Positions 63,855 to 64,000 of a DNA stretch of 64,000 nt are shown here, piece by piece. The stretch is taken from contig JACKFE010000004.1 in the NCBI GenBank assembly GCA_020632635.1, positions 1-64,000 on the forward strand, read 5' to 3'. The DNA comes from Nitrospiraceae bacterium (GTDB lineage Bacteria > Nitrospirota > Nitrospiria > Nitrospirales > UBA8639). The notes beneath the pieces are model-generated. The model did not search any database and had not been told where the DNA came from. It saw only the letters and a program-made list of their open reading frames with translations. Within the stretch, counting starts at the first letter, position 1. Every line of letters begins with the position of its first letter. Both the position numbers and the translations under genes were made by a program.

Positions 63855-64000
63855 TTACAGCCCGTATCGCATACGGGTTCCTTGTTGGTGGGAAAGCATG
63901 ATCTCCTGGGGACTGAGTTCCCTGGGAAAGAGGACACCGGAAATTTGGGCTCCATGGATGCTGGCCCCATCCAGGTTACAGTGAGAAAGATCCACTCCCC
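63855..64000 (-). CDS. Pentapeptide-repeat protein, C-terminal part (cut by window edge)
   Basis: The visible frame reads GVDLSHCNLDGASIHGAQIS then GVLFPRELSPQEIMLSHQQG and ends TRMRYGL. The A(D/N)L-type five-residue spacing identifies the last turns of a pentapeptide-repeat beta-helix, followed by the common LSPQEI cap. The start lies outside the window. Function is unknown. Confidence 0.75.
   Translation of the reverse strand, partial: GVDLSHCNLDGASIHGAQISGVLFPRELSPQEIMLSHQQGTRMRYGL

Overview
The window looks like the replication-origin region of a Gram-negative-type bacterium of moderate GC content. The closest fit is a Nitrospirota (Nitrospira-like) genome. This is inferred from the gene set and the general look of the proteins; no diagnostic gene such as nxr lies here. 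Lipopolysaccharide synthesis (rfaE2-type cytidylyltransferase), a SurA-like periplasmic chaperone, YidC with a long periplasmic domain, a Fis-type regulator and a DciA-type helicase loader all point to a diderm. There are no insertion sequences, prophage genes or CRISPR arrays.

Positions 1-16262 (all minus strand) hold the left flank of the origin. Reading away from the origin: rpmH, rnpA, yidD, yidC, mnmE, mnmG, rsmG, parA, parB, two tandem bactofilin genes, mnmA, pyrF and the F1 part of ATP synthase (atpH, atpA, atpG, atpD and the start of atpC). Two parS-like sites flank rsmG, and one of them forms the first codons of rsmG. Positions 16448-26943 (all plus strand) hold hisS, two small DsrE/DsrH-like genes, an AT-rich stretch with DnaA boxes (probable oriC), then dnaA, dnaN, gyrB, gyrA and a small membrane-anchored protein.

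Positions 27012-39420 carry dciA (DUF721), smpB, engB, a SurA-like chaperone translationally coupled to mfd, rfaE2, a DASS-family transporter, a Fis-type regulator, tRNA-Val(GAC), and the translation cluster thrS-infC-rpmI-rplT. That cluster ends at a strong bidirectional terminator. Positions 39458-47214 (minus) form a long likely operon, larC-pdxA-rsmB-rpe-pheS-pheT, whose PheRS subunits are of archaeal/eukaryotic rather than bacterial type.

Positions 47576-64000 are mixed. They include a secreted Ig-like protein with an acidic proline-rich tail, larB-gpsA, a zinc-ribbon membrane protein, a secreted peptidoglycan-binding protein, a 45-residue Lys/Ala-rich histone H1-like protein, a DUF2914 membrane protein, and a SUMF1-like lipoprotein-free secreted protein overlapping a HemD-like gene. 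A plus-strand run follows: VOC protein, metallo-beta-lactamase-fold protein, PSP1-domain protein, DsrE-family protein, UbiE/MenG methyltransferase and a B12-binding radical SAM protein. The window ends with a secreted hypothetical, a HAD phosphatase and the tail of a pentapeptide-repeat protein, all on the minus strand.

No clearly new multi-gene system was found. The points most worth checking are the archaeal-type PheRS pair beside a bacterial thrS-infC-rpmI-rplT cluster, the parS site embedded in the rsmG start, the cysteine-free DsrE/DsrH-like pair beside oriC, and the ubiE-radical SAM pair.
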